DNA from: Nitrosomonas sp.
GTDB taxonomy: Bacteria > Pseudomonadota > Gammaproteobacteria > Burkholderiales > Nitrosomonadaceae
Reading direction: 5' to 3'
Assembly: GCA_030682075.1 (NCBI GenBank)
Contig: JAUXRH010000005.1
Location: 1-32,920 of the forward strand
DNA: 32,920 nucleotides
The position numbers and the translations under genes are program-made. Shown in pieces: positions 1 to 9,976 of the stretch (its first letter is position 1; each line of letters begins with the position of its first letter). The notes beneath the pieces were generated by a model that was not told the origin of the DNA, searched no databases, and was given only the letters and a program-made list of their open reading frames with translations.

Positions 1-101
1 TACAAATTCCTTTGTTGTTGAGTGATGTGTTTGCCTGACAAATTCACCTCCTTTTTAAGAGGTAACTTTACATGCTTCTAATTTCACTCAACCGGCCAAG
101 T

Positions 102-136
102 TAATTGTCGTCATACCGGACAGGATAATTGTCGCC
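102..136. repeat. IS-end-like sequence at the 5' boundary of the sbcB fragment, with two subterminal repeats
   Basis: TAATTGTCGTC (102-112) and TAATTGTCGCC (126-136) are near-identical direct repeats. ACAGGATAATTGTCGCC (120-136) is the inverse complement of 1591-1607 at 15/17 positions. ExoI homology starts just after it. Confidence 0.5.
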
Positions 137-715
137 TAATAAGCCAGAGTTCATTGCCCGCATTCACAGTGAGTTGGCGCAACCGGGTACTTGCGGTGTG
201 GGTTACAACACCTTGCGATTTGACGACGAGGTGACTCGTCATACTCTCTATCGCAACTTCTACGATCCCTACGCACGCGAGTGGCAGCAAGGCAATTCGC
301 GGTGGGACCTTATCGACCTGGTGCGCATGACCTATGTCTTGCGGCCGGATGGCATAGCCTGGCCCAGGCATGATGATGGCAGGCCCAGTTTCCGGCTTGA
401 GGATCTGGCTGCGGCCAACGGTATAGGTCATGAGTCCGCTCATGATGCGCTTTCCGACGTACGTGCCACCATTGGTTTGGCGCGCCTGATTCGTGATCGG
501 CAACCACGCCTCTATGACTGGCTATTTCAGCTTCGCAACAAACGAAAGGTGGCTGAACAGTTGGATCTGGTTGGGCACGAGCCTGTTTTACATACCTCAC
601 GCATGTATCCGTCGGAGACGGGTTGCACTGCGTTGGTTATGCCGTTGGTTGGGGAACCCGGCAACAATAACAGTGTGTTGGTCTACGATCTGCGCCAGGA
701 TCCGAATCCTTTCAT

Positions 716-951
716 CCTAAAAACCTCAGTTGAATGGAGTTTAAAGTGCGCTGATTTTTATTTTTGGCAAGGCACAATGAGGCGTAATAACGTGTTATTA
801 CAACGAACTGTAACGCAGCAAAAATTAAAAAGCGGCGTACTATAAACACCATAGTTTGACTCACCATTTGGGTGAGTCGGCATTTGTTCGAATTGTCTCA
901 TGTATTCATATCGTTAGTCATCTCGGATAACGGTCAACTGAGGTTTTTAGG
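716..951. mobile_element. MITE-like non-autonomous insertion element, 236 bp, inside sbcB
   Basis: Perfect 18-bp terminal inverted repeats CCTAAAAACCTCAGTTGA (716-733) / TCAACTGAGGTTTTTAGG (934-951), flanked by 5-bp direct repeats TTCAT (711-715 and 952-956). No transposase ORF inside. Sits between two contiguous parts of the sbcB coding sequence. Confidence 0.93.
858..878. repeat. Internal hairpin of the 236-bp element
   Basis: GACTCACC-atttg-GGTGAGTC: perfect 8-bp stem, 5-nt loop. Confidence 0.7.
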
Positions 952-1590
952 TTCATGGGTTTGGACGTGGAGGGTCTCCGTGATCGCCTGTTCACCCGGG
1001 CCGAGGATTTATCAGAGGGTGTGGAGCGTCTGTCGGTCAAATCCGTGAAGATCAACAAGTGTCCGGCCCTGGCACCCCGGAAGACGCTCGATGAATCGAC
1101 TGCCGGGCGTATCGCAATCGATCTGGATGCTTGTGCCCGGCATTGGGAGCTATTGAGTGCGGACAAGGGCTTCATACAGCGAGTAGCACAAGCCTACAGC
1201 AGCAGGGAATTCAGCCCCGCCGGAGATGTGGATGTGGCGCTGCATGATGGTTTCCTCAGTGATGCTGACCGTTCGCTGCTGACCAGGGTGCGCGACGCAT
1301 CGAAGCAGGAACTTGCGCAAACACGTTTCGATTTTCACGATAAACGGTTACCAGAACTGTTGTTCCGCTACCGTGCCTGCAACTGGCCAGAGACATTGTC
1401 GGCCGAGGAAGCGCAACGGTGGGAGGCGTTTTGTCGCCATCGCCTCCAGGATGCAGATGGGGGTGGCAGTATTACCCTGGCGGAATACCGCGAACGGATT
1501 GCTCAGTTACGGATTGCGTGTGACGGTGATGCAGCTGCACAGCGGATACTGGGTGCAATGGATGAATGAGGGAAGGGGCTTGCATAGGGG

Positions 1591-1607
1591 GGCGACAACT
1601 ATCCTGA
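1591..1607. repeat. Inverted partner of the 120-136 sequence, 3' of sbcB
   Basis: GGCGACAACTATCCTGA; its reverse complement TCAGGATAGTTGTCGCC matches 120-136 (ACAGGATAATTGTCGCC) at 15/17. Confidence 0.5.
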
Positions 1608-1771
1608 CACAAGGGCAACCCATAAAGAGCGCCCATCAGGATGTCGCCAAGTCTTCTTTGGAGGGCAAAAAATGTTGTCCAAATGTTGGCCAAACCATGC
1701 CCAATGTAGCCCAAATCATGCCCATTTCTGGGCAACATATATTTGTAACACTTTGTTTTTATTAATAAAAA

Positions 1772-2136
1772 TGGTGGAGACGGCGGGAATCGAACCCGCG
1801 TCCGCAAGTCCTCTACAGACAGTTCTACATACTTAGCCATATTATTTAATTTGACCTCGGCAACCGCTAACTGGCAAGCTGATGACAGGCGAGTCACCTT
1901 GCGTTTAACATTCTGTAAAGTGACCCTACAGAATGCGATCCTTGTTAATGACTCTGCTGTCTGTTGCCAGACCCGGCGTTAAGGCCCGCCGGTGCAGAGG
2001 CTAGCCGTTTTTTAGGCGGCTAAAGCGTAGTTTTCGTCGTTTGCGACTAAAGTTTTCCAGATGGATTTACGAGGTAGTCTGGTCCTCGGTATGCCCTGCG
2101 CTGCTTTGCAACCCACGTCGAAACCAAGTCGTCCCC
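1772..2136 (-). ncRNA. ssrA: Transfer-messenger RNA (tmRNA)
   Basis: Minus strand starts GGGGACGACTTGGTTTCGACGTGGG and ends GGGTTCGATTCCCGCCGTCTCCACCA. Tag reading frame GCAAACGACGAAAACTACGCTTTAGCCGCCTAA = ANDENYALAA*. Confidence 0.98.
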
Positions 2137-2210
2137 GGTAATCTTTGCGGTATTCATAAGATAGTGACGGAATTGAAAAGTTCAATCCTATCGGTCGTGC
2201 ATTCTAACAT

Positions 2211-2861
2211 CTAAAGGTAGGTAAGCAAGTCTTGTGGATGGTCAATCAGATATTTTGCCCCCCAGGTTTCTGGTGACTGGCCATTGCCAAGGTAACCGTA
2301 TCTGGCGATGATTGGTTCCATTTCTGCTGCCAGGCTGGCTGTTACGTCACGCATATCATCGCCCAAATAGATACAATCGGACGGAGCAACGGCCAGTTTT
2401 CGACTGGCAACCAATAATGGTTCAGGATGCGGTTTGGTGTGTGTGGTTTCGTCACCACTAATGACGCAGGCGGCCCGTAGCTGCAACCCCAGTTGTTGTA
2501 TCAGTGGATGAGTAAAACGAGCAGGTTTGTTGGTCACAATGCCCCAAGGTAAACTGCGAGCATCCAGTTGATCCAATAGCTCGATCATGCCTGGAAATAA
2601 ACAGGTGTCATGACACAGATGCTCGGTATAAAAATCCAGGAATTCATCGCGCATCAAGTCATAACCGTCATCACCGGGCTTGATATTGAATCCAAGTCCT
2701 AACAAGCCACGCGAGCCAGCGGATGCTTCGGTACGGATAGCAGCAATGGGTAAGGGGGTGAACCCACGCGCAATGCGCTGTCGGTTAAGTGCATGGCCCA
2801 GATCCGGTGCGGTATCTGCGACTGTTCCGTCGAGATCAAAAAGAACGGCTTTAATCATCAA
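2211..2861 (-). CDS. gph: Phosphoglycolate phosphatase (HAD superfamily)
   Basis: AVLFDLDGTVADTAPDL motif, GIVTNKP, YLGDDMRD; located next to ubiG. Confidence 0.9.
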   Translation of the reverse strand: MMIKAVLFDLDGTVADTAPDLGHALNRQRIARGFTPLPIAAIRTEASAGSRGLLGLGFNIKPGDDGYDLMRDEFLDFYTEHLCHDTCLFPGMIELLDQLDARSLPWGIVTNKPARFTHPLIQQLGLQLRAACVISGDETTHTKPHPEPLLVASRKLAVAPSDCIYLGDDMRDVTASLAAEMEPIIARYGYLGNGQSPETWGAKYLIDHPQDLLTYL

Positions 2862-2875
2862 TTAGTATCACCTGA

Positions 2876-3601
2876 TTAGGTGCGATATGCCATGATGTAG
2901 TTCACGCTGGAATCCGCTTCAAGCGCGTAGACTTTGGTTAATGGGTTGTAGGTCATGCCAATAATCTTTTCTTCTGACAGATTCGCTTTGCGCGCCATGC
3001 GCGCAAGTTCTGAGGGTTTAATGAATTTGGCATAGTCGTGCGTGCCACGTGGGAGCAGGTTGAGTACATACTCTGCGCCAATGATGGCAAACAGGTAGGA
3101 TTTTGGGTTGCGGTTGATGGTTGAGAAGAAAACCCAGCCATTTGGTTTGGTAAGCTCGGCACATGCTTTTATGACACTCATGGGGTTCGGGACATGTTCC
3201 AGCATTTCCATGCAGGTGACGATATCATAGTGCTGTGGTTGTTCTTTGGCGAGTGATTCTACGGTGATCTTGCGATAATCAACCAGGTTTCCACTTTCCA
3301 GAAGGTGAAGTCTGGCGACTTTCAGGGCTTTATCACTCTGGTCAATACCGGTAACATTTGCCCCTCGTACTGCCATGCTTTCTGACAGGATGCCGCCACC
3401 ACAACCAACATCAAGTACGGACTTGCCTTCCATCCCCGCAAGTTTTTCAATGTAATTTAGCCGTAATGGGTTGATTTCATGCAACGGTTTGAATTCACTA
3501 TTAGGATCCCACCAGCGGTGAGCCAGTTGACTAAATTTCTCAACTTCCAGCGGATCAACATTTATACCCTCATTATTTTTCATTGGTTTTCCTTTGCCCA
3601 T
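2876..3601 (-). CDS. ubiG: Ubiquinone biosynthesis O-methyltransferase (start may be internal, MKNNEGIN)
   Basis: [51 protein letters not shown]; 1-nt overlap with upstream gene. Confidence 0.95.
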   Translation of the reverse strand: MGKGKPMKNNEGINVDPLEVEKFSQLAHRWWDPNSEFKPLHEINPLRLNYIEKLAGMEGKSVLDVGCGGGILSESMAVRGANVTGIDQSDKALKVARLHLLESGNLVDYRKITVESLAKEQPQHYDIVTCMEMLEHVPNPMSVIKACAELTKPNGWVFFSTINRNPKSYLFAIIGAEYVLNLLPRGTHDYAKFIKPSELARMARKANLSEEKIIGMTYNPLTKVYALEADSSVNYIMAYRT

Positions 3602-4935
3602 TATTGTGTGCCAGTTGCTCTGATACGTTGTTGCCAGGATGTTGCTCGGTGATATAGTTCTAATTCATCCAAGGTGGTTAGTTGCCTATCTTTCAGCAGT
3701 ATTTTACCATTTACCCATACATGGCTCACATGTTCACGACCAGCGGTATATACAAGATGTGAAACCGGGTCATAACAGGGGATAAGATTAATATCAGAAA
3801 AGTCTACCGCCGTGATATCTGCAGCTTTTCCAGTAGTTAGTGAACCTGTTATTTGGTCTAGTCCTAATGCACGGGCACTGGCTAGCGTTGCCATCTGCAG
3901 CGCTTTGTATGCAGTCAAAACATCGGCACGCCCACTTTCGGCCTTGGCGAGTAGTGCTGTCAGTCGCATTTCCTCAAACATGTCGAGACGGTTATTGCTG
4001 GCAGCGCCGTCAGTCCCCAGGCCCACATTGATATCCTGATCCAATAATGAGGCAACAGGCGCGAATCCATTGGCAAGTTTCATGTTTGAAGAAGGGCAGT
4101 GGGCTATACTGCAACCATGTTGCTTCATTAACCTGATTTCTTCATCGGTAAGGTGCACCATGTGCACAGCGATCAAGTTTGGACTGAATAAGCCAAGCTT
4201 GTGCAGGCGTTCAATTGGGCGCATTCCAGTTGTTTCCAGACTAATTTTGATTTCATCCTTTGTTTCGTGCAGGTGGAGGTGTATTGGTAAATCAAGCTGT
4301 TCGGCGTAGGTAAGCACATTAGCAAAAGCCTTGTCGCTTACCGTATAGGGTGCATGTGGTGCGAAGCAGAATGACAGGAGCGGATGTTGATGATATTTGT
4401 CCCGTAAAGCTAACCCTTTTGCCAGGTAATCATCTGCATCACTGGCGTAAGTGGTGGGAAAATCAATGATAATCATACCAATAGCCGCACGAATTCCGAC
4501 TGCCAGTGCAGCTTCTGTTGCAGCCTCTGGATAGAAATACATATCGTTAAAGCATGTGATGCCACCTCTTAACATTTCGGCGCAAGCTAAACGGGTCCCA
4601 TCAAAGACAAAATCAGGATCAACGTGTTGACTTTCCGTCGGCCAAATATGCTTATTGAGCCATTCCATTAAGGGCAGATCATCGGCCAGGCCACGCATCA
4701 ATGACATGGCGGCATGGGTGTGCAAGTTAATCAGGCCAGGAATTAATACATGATTGCCCAACACAATCCGTTCTTGCGGGTTAAACTGTGTAAGTGCCTG
4801 TACTATTGGTATAATCGCTATGATGATGCCCTTATCAATTGCAATGGCATGATTTAACAATACAGTGTCAGCAGGTTCTACCGGGACAATCCAGCGCGCC
4901 TCGAGTAACGTGTCGATGTTTACAAGATGGGTCAT
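3601..4935 (-). CDS. Amidohydrolase of the MtaD / TRZ-ATZ family (5-methylthioadenosine/S-adenosylhomocysteine deaminase-like)
   Basis: [77 protein letters not shown]. Confidence 0.88.
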   Translation of the reverse strand: MTHLVNIDTLLEARWIVPVEPADTVLLNHAIAIDKGIIIAIIPIVQALTQFNPQERIVLGNHVLIPGLINLHTHAAMSLMRGLADDLPLMEWLNKHIWPTESQHVDPDFVFDGTRLACAEMLRGGITCFNDMYFYPEAATEAALAVGIRAAIGMIIIDFPTTYASDADDYLAKGLALRDKYHQHPLLSFCFAPHAPYTVSDKAFANVLTYAEQLDLPIHLHLHETKDEIKISLETTGMRPIERLHKLGLFSPNLIAVHMVHLTDEEIRLMKQHGCSIAHCPSSNMKLANGFAPVASLLDQDINVGLGTDGAASNNRLDMFEEMRLTALLAKAESGRADVLTAYKALQMATLASARALGLDQITGSLTTGKAADITAVDFSDINLIPCYDPVSHLVYTAGREHVSHVWVNGKILLKDRQLTTLDELELYHRATSWQQRIRATGTQ

Positions 4936-5102
4936 TCGTGTGGATACTGTTAATTAATGGATGAATCGACCGCAATGGCTAGAACCTGCAATCTCATCGC
5001 TTCCTGATGGATCGTTTGCTCAATACTGGGTTTTATGCCTTGATGGGAATGATTTTGTCGCATAATCCATCTGGTTTAGGAAAGCAAAGTCAGGGGATTC
5101 CT

Positions 5103-5137
5103 AAAAAAAAGCCCTGCACAATGGCAGGGCTTTTTTT
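5103..5137. terminator. Rho-independent, potentially bidirectional terminator
   Basis: AAAAAAAAGCCCTGCacaatgGCAGGGCTTTTTTT, immediately downstream of the ompA-like gene (minus strand). Confidence 0.88.
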
Positions 5138-5160
5138 GATTTAGGAATGAGAACGTTTAT

Positions 5161-5838
5161 TTAGCGTGTACCCGTTACCTCGATCTCAACTCGGCGGTCA
5201 GGCGCGAGACAGTCTTTTAACGCGTTGCCGCTTCCAAGACCATGACAAGCGTTGCCTGTTACTGGATTGGCTTCACCTCGGCCTTCTGCAAATACACGGC
5301 TAGGGTCTATGCCATCAACAGTTACCAAATGATTCTTTACTGCTTCAGCGCGACGTAAAGAAAGATTTTTGTTGTAATTATCAGCACCGATACGATCAGC
5401 ATAACCAATGGCGGTGATGAGGTCATATTGAATATTTGTCAAACCTCTGGCGAATTCATCCAATGCTTGTATGCCTGCTGGCTTTAGTCTGGCACTATCA
5501 AAATCAAATAATGCGTCAGCAGAGAAAGTGACCGTTGGATGTGCTACTGGCGGCGTTGGTGCTGGTACCGGTGCTGGTGCTGGTGCAGCAGCAACTTGTT
5601 CTGGTTTTTTAACCAAATCAGGATCGCATTCAAATATTGCCATGGCAGGCGTCCAGTAACCGGTGCGCCAGCATTCGTCGTAAGCGTTTCTGACGACTAC
5701 GCCGCGATCATCAACAGCATAAGCTTCAGCCTTATTTGCTGTGCTTTCGTGTTCGTCTGCGGCGATGGCGGTTCCGGAGAATATCACCGGTAAAACCAAC
5801 ATTCCTAGTAGATATTTTTTCGTTGATATTATCTTCAT
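5161..5838 (-). CDS. OmpA-family outer membrane protein
   Basis: Signal-peptide-like N-terminus, Ala/Pro linker, C-terminal OmpA domain (DALFDFDSARLKPAGIQALDEFA, IGYADRIGADNYNKNLSLRRAEAVKNHLV, GRGEANPVTGN, LAPDRRVEIEV). Confidence 0.92.
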   Translation of the reverse strand: MKIISTKKYLLGMLVLPVIFSGTAIAADEHESTANKAEAYAVDDRGVVVRNAYDECWRTGYWTPAMAIFECDPDLVKKPEQVAAAPAPAPVPAPTPPVAHPTVTFSADALFDFDSARLKPAGIQALDEFARGLTNIQYDLITAIGYADRIGADNYNKNLSLRRAEAVKNHLVTVDGIDPSRVFAEGRGEANPVTGNACHGLGSGNALKDCLAPDRRVEIEVTGTR

Positions 5839-6189
5839 AATATTGTCCTTTTTAGAGAGAAGTTTAGTTCTAAAAGCTGCCCGTTGTTGGCACAGATAAA
5901 AAACGGCATTGCCAGTTAATATAATGATGAAAATTTGCAGTTTATATTAATATGCTTCTATTCTGCACATTGTATCATTATGGATTTATATGATTAATTT
6001 TGTCAAATCCAGCTGTTGTTAAAACGCAACATAGCATGGGGTTGGTTGTATGATTTTTGCCACTTTAACGTATTATTTTTTAGTAAAAAAAATTATTATC
6101 TGTTTGTCTTGTTCTTGTTTGCCAGTTAGTATGCCATCGTTTTACGGTACTATCACACGGAAATTCAATTATCCTTGGAAATAATTTCA

Positions 6190-6942
6190 ATGACTGAACA
6201 AGTTGCATCAATAACTGTGTCTGCACAGAATTTATGTCGTGATTTTGGTAAATATGTGGCCGTGCGAGGTGTTAACCTGGAATTAAAACGAGGAGAAGTG
6301 CTAGGGTTACTTGGTCCCAATGGCGCAGGCAAAACAACGACTATGCGCATGCTCACGGGTAATCTTGCGCCGAGTAGTGGCAGCATGGAAATCTGTGGCG
6401 TGGATTTTCTGGATAAACCACGTGAAGCTAAGGCATTTATTGGTTATTTGCCAGAAACACCGCCGCTCTATCAGGAAATGACAGTAGATGAATACTTGAA
6501 ATTTGTCGCCAAGCTGCATCGGATGGCCTATCACACGATCTGTGCGGCACTGGATAATGTCAAACCACGTTGCGGTTTGGATGATATGGGTAAACGTCTG
6601 ATCAGTACCTTATCAAAAGGTTATCAACAACGTGTGGGTATTGCACAAGCAATTATCCATGATCCTGATGTAATTATTCTCGATGAGCCAACAGTGGGTC
6701 TTGATCCCAATCAAATGCGTGAGATTCGTACGTTGATCCGTGAACTGGGTGCCGTGCGTAGCGTGATTCTCTCAACACATATTTTGTCAGAAGTTGAAGC
6801 TGTATGTGATCGAGTCCAGATTATGCATCAAGGGCGCATCGTATTTAGTGATACGCTAGCTGGGTTGAAGCAGAGAGAAGCAGATCTGGAGGAAATTTTT
6901 TCACAGCTCACCGCGAGCAACGAACACGCTGGAAGCTATTAA
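6190..6942 (+). CDS. ABC transporter ATP-binding protein (GldA-like)
   Basis: Walker A GPNGAGKTTTMRML, signature LSKGYQQRVGIAQA, Walker B VIILDEPTVGLDP. Start at MTEQVAS preferred over 6175. Confidence 0.93.
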   Translation: MTEQVASITVSAQNLCRDFGKYVAVRGVNLELKRGEVLGLLGPNGAGKTTTMRMLTGNLAPSSGSMEICGVDFLDKPREAKAFIGYLPETPPLYQEMTVDEYLKFVAKLHRMAYHTICAALDNVKPRCGLDDMGKRLISTLSKGYQQRVGIAQAIIHDPDVIILDEPTVGLDPNQMREIRTLIRELGAVRSVILSTHILSEVEAVCDRVQIMHQGRIVFSDTLAGLKQREADLEEIFSQLTASNEHAGSY

Positions 6943-6946
6943 TCAC

Positions 6947-7690
6947 ATGATTGCTACGATTGCATGGAAAGAACTGAAAGTATTATTTTCCTCGCCATTG
7001 GCGTGGACGCTCCTTGCGCTGATGCAGTTGGTATTCGCATGGATTTTTTTAGGTCGTCTTGATGCATTTCTGGAAATACAATCACAATTAATGCTAATTG
7101 CTAATCCACCTGGCGTAACAGAGATTATAATCGTGCCAGTATTTGCGATGGCTGCCATTGTTTTGTTGATGATTACACCGCTGTTAACCATGCGCCTTCT
7201 GGCTGAAGAGCGGCGTAATCACACCCTGATTCTGCTTATTTCTGCGCCGGTTACCATCACCGATATCATCCTGGGTAAATTTGTTGGCTTGATGATTTTT
7301 TTTATTGGCATGATTGCACTGGTTATAGGGTTATCCATTACATTGCTGGTGGGAGGAACGCTGGACTTTGGTTTATTACTGAGTAATATCGTCGGCTTGC
7401 TTCTGGTTGCTGCCTGCTTTGCTTCATTGGGACTTTATATTTCCAGTCTTACCGATAATCCGGCGATTGCCGCAGCAGGGTCATTAGGTTTGCTGTTGGG
7501 ATTGTGGGTGGTAGATATCGTTGCAAGTGATATGGATAGCTTTGCCCGAAATTTTTCCCTGCTTAAACATTATGAGAATTTCAATCGTGGCATGATCGAT
7601 ACCTTCAGTATCGCTTATTTCATCCTGTTTATTATTACATTTCTAATATTAACCATCCGTCGTTTGGATGGTGAACGATTGCATGGTTAG
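6947..7690 (+). CDS. ABC transporter permease (GldF-like)
   Basis: Hydrophobic multi-TM protein directly after the ATPase; MRLLAEERRNHTLILLISAPVTITDIILGKF. Confidence 0.88.
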   Translation: MIATIAWKELKVLFSSPLAWTLLALMQLVFAWIFLGRLDAFLEIQSQLMLIANPPGVTEIIIVPVFAMAAIVLLMITPLLTMRLLAEERRNHTLILLISAPVTITDIILGKFVGLMIFFIGMIALVIGLSITLLVGGTLDFGLLLSNIVGLLLVAACFASLGLYISSLTDNPAIAAAGSLGLLLGLWVVDIVASDMDSFARNFSLLKHYENFNRGMIDTFSIAYFILFIITFLILTIRRLDGERLHG

Positions 7691-7740
7691 GCATACAGTT
7701 CAAATTTCCTTTTCATATTATTTTTAATATTTTCACTGGA

Positions 7741-9096
7741 ATGATTACACTCAACAAAAAATTGCGTTTGCATTTACTGCTACATAATTCTTTGTTTGTC
7801 ATTTTGTTATTGTTGCTGATTACTCTGTTGGGTTATTTGGCGTTTAATACCCGTGCGCAGTGGGATGTCAGTCAGAATGGCCGTAATAGTTTGAGTCAGG
7901 CAAGCCTTTTTGTATTGCAAAAACTGAACGACCCAATTGAGATTACTGCTTATGCAACAGAGCAAGATGCACAATTCGGCGATCTTCGTCAGACCATTCG
8001 TGACTTTATCGTGTTGTATCAGCGAGCAAAGCCTGATATTACGCTGACATTTGTTAATCCGGTGGAGCAACCAAAGCTTGCGCAAGCTGCTGGCGTAGGT
8101 GTCAATGGTGAAATGGTGGTCACATTTAAGGGTCGACGTGAACATCTGACCGTCATTAATGAACAAGTATTTACCAATTTATTAATGCGATTGGCACGTG
8201 ACGAAGAGAAACAAATAATGGTTCTGGCAGGCCATGGTGAGCGTAAGCTCGACGGCAATGCAAATTATGATTTGGGAGAATTCGGTAAACAATTATTAGT
8301 GAATGGTTTTAACAGCAGAGCGGTTAATCTTGTGACTGAACAGGATATGCCGATCTATGCCAGTATGCTCATCATTGCTTCACCTCAAACGGATTTATTG
8401 CCGGGAGAGGTGGACAAATTACTTGCCTATATTGATCGCGGAGGTAATTTATTGTGGCTGATAGATCAAGAATCCTTACGTGGATTGTTGCCTCTGGCAG
8501 AGAAACTACAATTAACTCTCAGTCCTGGGGTGGTTGTTGATCCTCAGGCACAACAACTTAAAGCGCCTGTTACATTTGCGTTAGGCATAGATTATGGACA
8601 GCACGCCATAACCCATAATTTTGATTACATTACCGTATTTCCTTTTGCGCGCCAGATTGTTATGAACGAGAACGAGGAGTGGCATGGCGTTTCTCTGATT
8701 GAGGTGGCGCAGGAGGGTTGGGTGGAAACCGGAGACTTGGATGGCGATGTGAGTTTTGATCAGATGTATGATGTGGCTGGCCCAATCAGTATTGCTGGTG
8801 CATTGAGCCGCACGGTTGAAGACCGTGAACAACGGGTTGTCGTCATTGGTAGCGGGCATTTTCTTGCTAATAATTATCTGGGTAATGGCGGCAATCTGGA
8901 TTTTGGCATTAATCTTGTTAACTGGCTTGCTGGTGATGAAGATCTCATTACCATTCAACCACGTGCTACGCGTGATCGTAATCTGATTTTAAGCGAATTG
9001 ACACTTACTATTATTGTGGTTGGTTTCCTCATTGTGCTGCCACTTCTTTTCCTGCTGAGTGGAATATTTATCTGGTGGCTTCGGAGAAGAAGATAA
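7741..9096 (+). CDS. GldG-like ABC-type uncharacterised transport system protein
   Basis: N-terminal TM, DVSQNGRNSLSQAS, GHGERKLDGNANYDLGEFGKQL, C-terminal TM; gldA-F-G gene order. Confidence 0.85.
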   Translation: MITLNKKLRLHLLLHNSLFVILLLLLITLLGYLAFNTRAQWDVSQNGRNSLSQASLFVLQKLNDPIEITAYATEQDAQFGDLRQTIRDFIVLYQRAKPDITLTFVNPVEQPKLAQAAGVGVNGEMVVTFKGRREHLTVINEQVFTNLLMRLARDEEKQIMVLAGHGERKLDGNANYDLGEFGKQLLVNGFNSRAVNLVTEQDMPIYASMLIIASPQTDLLPGEVDKLLAYIDRGGNLLWLIDQESLRGLLPLAEKLQLTLSPGVVVDPQAQQLKAPVTFALGIDYGQHAITHNFDYITVFPFARQIVMNENEEWHGVSLIEVAQEGWVETGDLDGDVSFDQMYDVAGPISIAGALSRTVEDREQRVVVIGSGHFLANNYLGNGGNLDFGINLVNWLAGDEDLITIQPRATRDRNLILSELTLTIIVVGFLIVLPLLFLLSGIFIWWLRRRR

Positions 9097-9100
9097 AACT

Positions 9101-9976
9101 ATGGCATATCACGCGCGAACCAATCTGGTTATGCTGGTCACCATTGCTGGTCTGGCAATTTTTCTTTATATCAAGCCGCAATCTCAAGACCCCCAGGGAT
9201 ATAAACTTTCGTCACTGTCTGTAGATGCGGTAGACCAGATCCGCATCGTGCATCAAGACGAAAAAATAATATTGAAAAAAACAGCAAATCGCTGGTATCT
9301 GACAGAGCCATTGCACGCCAGTGCAGATGAAATAAAAGTGAAGCGCCTTTTGGAGATATTATCAGTCAGGAGTAATCATCGCCTCCCCTTGGACGATTTG
9401 GAACGGTTTGGCCTGGATAAGCCCAATGCACAACTTTATATCAATCAAGAAATCTTTAATTTTGGTGGGATAACGCCCATTACCCACGAGCAATATGTCG
9501 CAGTGGGGGAGAGCGTTTATCTGGTTTCTCCACGATATGCTGTCATGTTGCCATCGCAACCGGTTAATCTTGTTAGCCCAAGATTGCTGCCAGAAACTGA
9601 GGCACCTGTCCGGTTTGATCTGGCTGGTTTTAGTGTCAGTCAACTTGATGAAACGTGGGTCATCAGTTCCGATGCATCTGGGCAGTTACTGAGTCCAGAA
9701 GAAATTTTTCGTTGGGTTCAATCATGGCAACTGGCGGTCGCCACGCATCTTTCTCTCAGTATGGAGAAACTGGATAGCGTTGGAGTATCCGCTGAACAAC
9801 AAGAAATAAAAATATCGCTACAAAATGGACAAAGTATTCACTTCAGAATTCAACAAAATGAACCTGAGTTAATATTGACCCATGTTGAGGAAGGTATCAG
9901 TTATATTTTTCCGAATGAATTGGGTAAACAGTTGTTGGATCCATCCTATGCAGGATCAAGGCATGCTTTACCCTAA
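9101..9976 (+). CDS. DUF4340 domain-containing protein
   Basis: N-terminal [46 protein letters not shown]; immediately follows the GldG-like gene. ATG at 9101 (MAYHARTN) preferred. Confidence 0.8.
   Translation: MAYHARTNLVMLVTIAGLAIFLYIKPQSQDPQGYKLSSLSVDAVDQIRIVHQDEKIILKKTANRWYLTEPLHASADEIKVKRLLEILSVRSNHRLPLDDLERFGLDKPNAQLYINQEIFNFGGITPITHEQYVAVGESVYLVSPRYAVMLPSQPVNLVSPRLLPETEAPVRFDLAGFSVSQLDETWVISSDASGQLLSPEEIFRWVQSWQLAVATHLSLSMEKLDSVGVSAEQQEIKISLQNGQSIHFRIQQNEPELILTHVEEGISYIFPNELGKQLLDPSYAGSRHALP

Larger units (their letters stand above)
137..1569 (+). pseudogene. sbcB: Exodeoxyribonuclease I remnant: 5'-truncated and interrupted by an insertion (716-951)
   Basis: ORFs 129-845 and 955-1569 read as consecutive parts of ExoI (GYNTLRFDDEVTRHTLYRNFYDPYA, NSRWDLIDLVRMTYVLRPDGI, SFRLEDLAAANGIGHESAHDALSDVRATIGLA; then LRDRLFTRAEDL, SVKINKCPALAP, LLFRYRACNWPETL). 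The N-terminal segment with the DYETFG-type catalytic motif is absent upstream. Confidence 0.9.

Noticed and set aside
1313-1765. Plus-strand ORF of 150 aa
   Set aside because: First half is an out-of-frame reading of the sbcB remnant; only the repeat in its tail was kept as a finding.
1472-1897. Minus-strand ORF of 141 aa over ssrA and its flank
   Set aside because: Overlaps the clearly identified tmRNA gene and has no recognisable protein features.
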